Notes under the pieces: generated by a model | Seen by the model: the letters and a program-made list of their open reading frames with translations, nothing else | The model's database searches: none | Told to the model about the DNA's origin: nothing | Program-made: the position numbers and the translations under genes | In this document: positions 31,291 to 35,772 of the stretch, one piece after another | How positions within the stretch are numbered: position 1 is the first letter of the stretch | Layout: each line of letters opens with the position of its first letter | NCBI GenBank assembly: GCA_002381155.1 | Contig: DFQX01000081.1 | Location: 1 to 35,772 of the forward strand | DNA from: Flavobacteriaceae bacterium UBA3478 | Lineage (GTDB): Bacteria > Bacteroidota > Bacteroidia > Flavobacteriales > Flavobacteriaceae | Direction of reading: 5' to 3' | Length of the DNA stretch: 35,772 nt

Positions 31291-32760
31291 GTGATTGGAA
31301 TCATCGGTTCTGGAATCGCAGGGCTTTCTGCTGCACTTCGACTCAGACGTCTAGGTTATGAAGTAACTGTTTTTGAAGCGCATACAGGACCAGGGGGCAA
31401 ACTCGATGAAATTAGTCAAGACGGGTATCGATTCGATCTCGGCCCATCCCTATTTACTATGCCTCAATACATCGATGAACTCTTTGAATTGTTTGATGAA
31501 AATCCGAGAGATCATTTCAATTACCTTAAAAAGGAAACCCTCTGCAATTATTTCTGGACCGATGGTACTCGATTTCAAACTCCGGCCGATAAAGAAGAAT
31601 TTATAAACTCTTTTAGTACTTCTTTCAAAGAGAATCCGGCGAAGGTTAGACGGTTTTTGGAAGACAATTCGCTGAAATACGAACTTACTGCTCCCTTATT
31701 TCTTGGGCGATCACTGCACCGTTTAAAAACCTATCTCAATGGGATTACGGTTAAAGCTATCGCAAAGATTTATCGACTCGATTTATTCAAATCGCTTTAC
31801 AGTACCCTACAATCCTATTTCAAAAATCCCAAAAGCCTGCAGTTTTTTAGTCGGCACGCTACATATAATGGTAGTTCTCCCTACCAAACTCCTGGAATCA
31901 TGTCACTTATTCCACATCTGGAGATGTATTTTGGAACTTATTATCCTGAAGGTGGAATGAGAAGTATTACCGAATCGCTTTATCAGCTAGCAATGAGACA
32001 TGGTGTTCAATTTCACTTTGATGAAAAAGTAACCCAAATCGATTTACACCAGGGCAAAGTGATTGGGATTTCAACGGCTAAAGGTTCTTATCCTTTTGAT
32101 ATTGTCGTAAGCAATATGGATGTGGTGCCTACCTACAGAAAACTACTTACAGGTATTAAAGCTCCTGAGAAAACACTCGCTCAAGAACGATCGAGTAGTG
32201 CTTTAATCTTCTATTGGGGAATCCAGAAAACCTTCAAAGAACTAGACCTACACAATATTTTCTTTTCAGATAGTTACGAGGAAGAATTCAACTGTATTTT
32301 CAGGGAAAAGACGCTCTCTGAAGACCCAACGGTTTACGTAAATATAAGTAGTAAACACACCGTTTCAGATGCTCCTGAAGGAGGTGAAAACTGGTTCGTT
32401 ATGATCAACGCACCAGGAAACTACGGCCAAAATTGGGAAGAGCTAATTGATTTATCGCGGGAACGTATTTTGAATAAGTTGAGCCTTCTGTTGGGAGTAA
32501 ATATCAAAGAACTCATTGAAACCGAATTTGTTTGGGACCCAAGAGGTATTGAAGCCAAAACAGACTCGTTCTTAGGAGCTCTCTACGGTGCCGCAAGTAA
32601 CGATCGTATGGCTGCGTTTTTAAGGCATCCGAATAGAGCGCCTCAAATTTCAAACCTTTATTTTTGTGGTGGATCGGTGCATCCTGGCGGAGGTATTCCG
32701 CTTTGTGTACAATCAGGAAAAATAGTAAGCGAACTCATCAATGAAGACTACCCAAAATAA
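31291..32760 (+). CDS. crtD: CrtD-like 1-hydroxycarotenoid 3,4-desaturase
   Basis: This is the second CrtI-family FAD desaturase in the operon (489 residues). It has IIGSGIAGLSAALRLRRLG, FEAHTGPGGKLDEI, FDLGPSLFTMPQYIDELF, and the C-terminal CGGSVHPGGGIPLCVQSGK. The GGGIP ending and the FDLGPSLFTMP block match what I recall for CrtD enzymes of Bacteroidota, which introduce the 3',4' double bond in 1'-hydroxy-gamma-carotene-type intermediates. The neighbouring cruF gene supplies the 1'-hydroxyl, which strengthens this reading. The start is GTG at 31291, immediately after the crtZ stop. A second phytoene or a carotene isomerase role is less likely. Confidence 0.85.
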   Translation: MIGIIGSGIAGLSAALRLRRLGYEVTVFEAHTGPGGKLDEISQDGYRFDLGPSLFTMPQYIDELFELFDENPRDHFNYLKKETLCNYFWTDGTRFQTPADKEEFINSFSTSFKENPAKVRRFLEDNSLKYELTAPLFLGRSLHRLKTYLNGITVKAIAKIYRLDLFKSLYSTLQSYFKNPKSLQFFSRHATYNGSSPYQTPGIMSLIPHLEMYFGTYYPEGGMRSITESLYQLAMRHGVQFHFDEKVTQIDLHQGKVIGISTAKGSYPFDIVVSNMDVVPTYRKLLTGIKAPEKTLAQERSSSALIFYWGIQKTFKELDLHNIFFSDSYEEEFNCIFREKTLSEDPTVYVNISSKHTVSDAPEGGENWFVMINAPGNYGQNWEELIDLSRERILNKLSLLLGVNIKELIETEFVWDPRGIEAKTDSFLGALYGAASNDRMAAFLRHPNRAPQISNLYFCGGSVHPGGGIPLCVQSGKIVSELINEDYPK

Positions 32761-33406
32761 CCTCATCTCTCAAGTGATCGCCTTTATTTGGCTTCCTCAC
32801 GTGGTAGGTATTATTGGAATTAGTTTGGGATTTCAAGAGTGGTTTGTGCAGAAAACGGTTCTCAACCTTATCGCCTCATTCGGATTCTTTTCCCTTTATT
32901 TTCCCATTCAAAATAAGCGAAGATGGATGCTCTTCAGTTTATTCTTCTTAGGTGGGATGACGGTAGAGTGGTTAGGTGTCCATCACGGATTATTTTTTGG
33001 TAACTACAGCTATGGAGCAAATCTTGGGCCCAAAATCGATGGTATCCCCCTAATCATAGGAATTTTTTGGGCAGTACTTACCTTTATCACCGCGAGAATA
33101 GCTAAAGCACTATTACCTGACAAAACCAACTTTATTCTGGTTGCTGCATTCGGTGCTATGCTCATGGTCGCATTAGATCTTTTACTTGAGCTTCTTGCTC
33201 CCCATTTTGATTACTGGACCTTCACACCTATAGCCCCTCCATTAGAAAACTATATCAGCTGGTGGGCATTTGGGTTCCTATTTCAACTTCTCTTATTAGG
33301 AATTGAAAAGGATGATTTTGCCAGTGATCAAGATTCGCTTCGAGTCTCTACACACATCTATTTTGCCCAAGCTGTATTTTTCGGAGCTCTTGCCCTATTC
33401 GGATAA
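32741..33406 (+). CDS. cruF: CruF-type carotenoid 1,2-hydratase (DUF422 membrane protein)
   Basis: The integral membrane protein (221 residues, about six or seven helices) would add water across the 1',2' double bond of the psi end of gamma-carotene. Diagnostic features are GGMTVEWLGVHHGLFFGNYSYG (Glu76) read in part as EWLGVHHGLFFGNYSYG, IDGIPLIIGIFW, the acidic helix VALDLLLELL (Asp146), and PPLENYISWW (Asn170, Trp174). These fit the CruF/bisanhydrobacterioruberin hydratase family. A CrtYcd-type lycopene cyclase, which is also small and membrane-bound, was considered and rejected because the expected tandem-repeat PxE-type motifs are absent. It overlaps the crtD-like gene by 20 bp and the antisense crtA-related gene by 12 bp. 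Confidence 0.85.
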   Translation: MKTTQNNLISQVIAFIWLPHVVGIIGISLGFQEWFVQKTVLNLIASFGFFSLYFPIQNKRRWMLFSLFFLGGMTVEWLGVHHGLFFGNYSYGANLGPKIDGIPLIIGIFWAVLTFITARIAKALLPDKTNFILVAAFGAMLMVALDLLLELLAPHFDYWTFTPIAPPLENYISWWAFGFLFQLLLLGIEKDDFASDQDSLRVSTHIYFAQAVFFGALALFG

Positions 33407-34093
33407 TTGAAATCCTTCATACGAGCCAAGAATCTCGTAAGGTTGAAAACGACTAAATAATTCCTCGCTATACCAGTCTAACTTTTTAGTCATTGAAATT
33501 GCCGTTTGATGTTCCTTTTTTCGATAAGCAAAAGCCATCATCTCCTCTTGTGAATTCCAAATAGAGAACGTAGCCATATTTCGAAAAGGGACCTCACCAA
33601 TACCTTTAGTAAAGCGTAAGCCTAAGCTTTGAAAAACTCTTTGACTAACTGCTGGTACAGCACTCCAAAATTTAAATTGATAACGCGTTTTTATCGTGGC
33701 ACGAGTGATTACTGCCATCATTTTTTGCTGTTCATCGAGTTCAGATGAAGTACGAAAAGGATTTACCCCTCCCCATTCACCTTTAGCTTCTATGCTACGC
33801 ATAGATACTCGGAGTAGTTCAGCACATTTTCGAACATAAGAAGAATACAGCATAGAGCTATTGAAGAAGTAAGAGGCTGTCTCTTTGTTTTCCCAAATTT
33901 GGACCAAAGCATAGGTAGACCAATCAGGCCAAGGCGAGAACCCTTGTTTACCTGTGCCCATCAAAAAAAAACGCTCCTGACCCTTTACCTTTCGTAAGGG
34001 GCCACGAGCGAATTGCATCATTAAAAAAGCCCAGATTTTGGTTGACCATCGATCAAATCGAAAAAAAGTGATCGTAGTTACCTGCTGAGACAT
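33395..34093 (-). CDS. CrtA-related carotenoid 2-hydroxylase (spheroidene monooxygenase family)
   Basis: This 232-residue protein resembles spheroidene monooxygenase CrtA: TTITFFRFDRWSTKIWAFLMM at the start, KVKGQERFFLMGTGKQGFSPWPDW, a central KTRYQFKFWSAVPAVS, and FRNMATFSIWNSQEEMMAFAY. A crtA-related gene of the marine flavobacterium P99-3 is known to encode a carotenoid 2-hydroxylase of the myxol pathway, which fits this neighbourhood. It is not part of the crt operon: it lies on the other strand, 8 nt downstream of aconitase, and overlaps the end of cruF by 12 bp. An alternative is 2-ketolase activity as in purple bacteria. Confidence 0.85.
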   Translation of the reverse strand: MSQQVTTITFFRFDRWSTKIWAFLMMQFARGPLRKVKGQERFFLMGTGKQGFSPWPDWSTYALVQIWENKETASYFFNSSMLYSSYVRKCAELLRVSMRSIEAKGEWGGVNPFRTSSELDEQQKMMAVITRATIKTRYQFKFWSAVPAVSQRVFQSLGLRFTKGIGEVPFRNMATFSIWNSQEEMMAFAYRKKEHQTAISMTKKLDWYSEELFSRFQPYEILGSYEGFQLSE

Positions 34094-34101
34094 AAGATGA
34101 T

Positions 34102-35772
34102 TTAAGCGTTCTCCTTTTTGATCACGTTAAGGGCAGAGCCTTCTACAAACCATCCGATTTGAGAATCGTTATAGCTGTGATTTACCTTGATTGTATCTGA
34201 GCTACCATCTTTATGGTTAATCACCAAAGTAAGTTGCTTACCTGGTGCAAACCCATCAATATCAACAAAATCAAAACGGTCGTCTTCTTGAATTAAATCG
34301 TAATCAGCTTCATTATCAAAGGTAAGCGCTAGCATGCCCTGCTTCTTAAGGTTGGTCTCGTGAATACGAGCAAAAGACTTTACAAGCACTGCAGCTACTC
34401 CAAGGTGACGAGGCTGCATTGCAGCGTGCTCTCTTGAAGAACCTTCACCATAATTGTGATCTCCTACTACGATTGAATAGATCCCATTTGCCTTATAATC
34501 ACGCTGGGTATCAGGAACAGCGCAATAAGCTCCGGTTAATTGATTTTTAACCAGATTGGTTTGCTGATTGAACGCATTCACCGCACCGATGAGTGTGTTA
34601 TTTGCAATATTATCTAAATGCCCTCTGTAACGTAACCATGGTCCGGCCATAGAAATATGGTCTGTCGTACATTTTCCGAAAGCTTTGATCAGTAATGGAA
34701 TGTTCTTTAATCCGCTTCGGTTAATCGGGATAAAAGGATCTAATAATTGAAGTCTTTGTGACTCTGGAGAAACTTTAACAGAAACTCCGCTACCATCCTC
34801 TAATGGTGATACGTAACCTGCATCTTCAACTGCAAAACCTTCTGGAGGTAGTTCGTATCCTCTTGGCTCATCTAATTTAACTTCTACCCCTTCATCGTTG
34901 ATCAGAGTATCGGTCATTGGATTGAAATCCAAACGTCCCGCGATAGCGATCGCCGTAACTAACTCTGGTGAACCTACAAATGCTAAGGTATTTGGATTAC
35001 CATCGGCACGCTTAGCAAAGTTTCGGTTAAATGAGTGTACAATTGTATTTCTAGGTGCATCTGCAGCGTTATCACCATAACGATCCCACATACCAATACA
35101 TGGACCGCATGCGTTTGCAAAAACGGTAGCACCGATAGCGTTGAATGTATTAATAAACCCATCGCGTTCGATCGTATAACGAACTTGCTCTGAACCTGGA
35201 GTGATTTTGAAATTCGCCTTAGTGGTCAGTTTCTTTTCAGCAACTTGTTTTGCAAGAGATGCAGCTCTTGAAATGTCTTCATAGGAAGAGTTCGTACAAG
35301 AACCGATTAGACCTACCTCTACTTGAAGTGGCCAGTCGTTCGCCTTGGCTACTTCAGACATCTTTGAAATTGGCGTAGCTAAATCTGGAGTAAATGGCCC
35401 ATTAAGGTGTGGCTCAAGAGTTGAAAGATCAATTTCGATTACTTGATCGAAATACTGCTCTGGATTCGCGTATACTTCAGGGTCAGCAGTCAGGTGCTCT
35501 TTAACCTCAAAAGCAGCATCAGCAACGTCTGCACGATTAGTAGCTCTTAGGTAGCGATCCATAGACTCATCGTATCCAAAGGTAGAGGTAGTCGCACCTA
35601 CTTCTGCACCCATGTTACAAATGGTTCCTTTACCGGTACAAGACATACTGGTTGCACCCTCTCCAAAGTATTCGATAATCGCTCCTGTTCCTCCTTTAAC
35701 GGTTAAAATGTCAGCTACCTTAAGAATGACATCCTTAGGCGCTGTCCATCCTGAAAGCTTACCAGTTAATTT
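34102..35772 (-). CDS. acn: aconitate hydratase, 5'-truncated by window edge
   Basis: The TCA-cycle enzyme interconverts citrate and isocitrate. 556 residues of the C-terminal side are present out of roughly 750; the frame stays open to the last base of the window. The [4Fe-4S] ligand cysteines are visible in GSCTNSSYED and ACGPCIGMWDR. The swivelling C-terminal domain with NYGEGSSREHAAMQPRHLG carries the active-site Ser and Arg. Sequence and predicted length resemble the mitochondrial-type aconitase found in Bacteroidota. An internal ATG at 35646 is not the start, because a family-like sequence (GWTAPKDVILKVAD) precedes it. The crtA-related gene follows after 8 nt. Confidence 0.96.
   Translation of the reverse strand, partial: KLTGKLSGWTAPKDVILKVADILTVKGGTGAIIEYFGEGATSMSCTGKGTICNMGAEVGATTSTFGYDESMDRYLRATNRADVADAAFEVKEHLTADPEVYANPEQYFDQVIEIDLSTLEPHLNGPFTPDLATPISKMSEVAKANDWPLQVEVGLIGSCTNSSYEDISRAASLAKQVAEKKLTTKANFKITPGSEQVRYTIERDGFINTFNAIGATVFANACGPCIGMWDRYGDNAADAPRNTIVHSFNRNFAKRADGNPNTLAFVGSPELVTAIAIAGRLDFNPMTDTLINDEGVEVKLDEPRGYELPPEGFAVEDAGYVSPLEDGSGVSVKVSPESQRLQLLDPFIPINRSGLKNIPLLIKAFGKCTTDHISMAGPWLRYRGHLDNIANNTLIGAVNAFNQQTNLVKNQLTGAYCAVPDTQRDYKANGIYSIVVGDHNYGEGSSREHAAMQPRHLGVAAVLVKSFARIHETNLKKQGMLALTFDNEADYDLIQEDDRFDFVDIDGFAPGKQLTLVINHKDGSSDTIKVNHSYNDSQIGWFVEGSALNVIKKENA

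Noticed and set aside
31291..32760. Second crtI-like gene as a recent duplicate of phytoene desaturase
   Set aside because: Its motifs (FDLGPSLFTMPQ, PGGGIPLC) differ consistently from the first copy and match CrtD; the neighbouring hydratase gives it a specific role.

Overview
The window reads as a compact chromosome segment of a marine-type Bacteroidota, most likely a flavobacterium or a Cryomorphaceae/Schleiferiaceae-like relative. This rests on the many TAnnTTTG promoter boxes, the absence of clear Shine-Dalgarno sequences, the split transketolase, the rlmD-DUF6452-DUF6048 neighbourhood, SusC-free small beta-barrel and lipoprotein genes, and a flavobacterial carotenoid operon. Nothing in it looks like a prophage, insertion sequence, integron or CRISPR array. 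Gene density is extreme: convergent genes nearly always overlap at their stop codons.

Layout. 1-6.7 kb: 3' part of dihydrolipoyl dehydrogenase (lpd), aroQ, xerD, an exported M20 amidohydrolase, a variant PlsC-type acyltransferase, a cyclophilin lipoprotein and ornithine aminotransferase. 6.7-13.4 kb: rlmD with two small envelope genes (DUF6452 lipoprotein, DUF6048), rlmL-type methyltransferase, a ZIP metal transporter, and a PAP2 phosphatase/GT39 glycosyltransferase pair. 13.4-17.5 kb: the translation operon thrS-infC-rpmI-rplT, closed by an intrinsic terminator, then a Cof-type HAD phosphatase. 17.5-22.2 kb (minus strand): tgt-lptF-accA-dnaB. 22.3-27.1 kb: split transketolase plus a small beta-barrel gene, an FKBP-like lipoprotein with Asp-rich repeats, an S4-domain protein/phosphoribosyltransferase pair, and aroK. 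27.1-27.4 kb: tRNA-Lys(UUU) and tRNA-Leu(GAG), each followed by a strong terminator.

27.6-34.1 kb is the most biologically distinctive part: a MerR regulator with a cobalamin-binding domain of CarH type heads a tightly coupled operon of crtI, crtB, crtZ, crtD-like and cruF genes. A crtA-related gene lies tail-to-tail against it, 8 nt downstream of aconitase on the other strand. Together these predict a monocyclic, 1'-hydroxylated carotenoid of the saproxanthin/myxol type, with GGPP synthase and lycopene cyclase encoded elsewhere. The window ends inside aconitase (minus strand).

Points worth following up: the B12-type regulator lacks the histidine expected for the light-state adduct; infC has no ATG/GTG/TTG that would keep its conserved N-terminus; queuine tRNA-ribosyltransferase lacks its zinc cysteines; DnaB ends in an SSB-like acidic tip; some promoter boxes sit so close to start codons that the mRNAs would be leaderless. 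All calls are from reading the sequence and from memory of the families; no database search was run.
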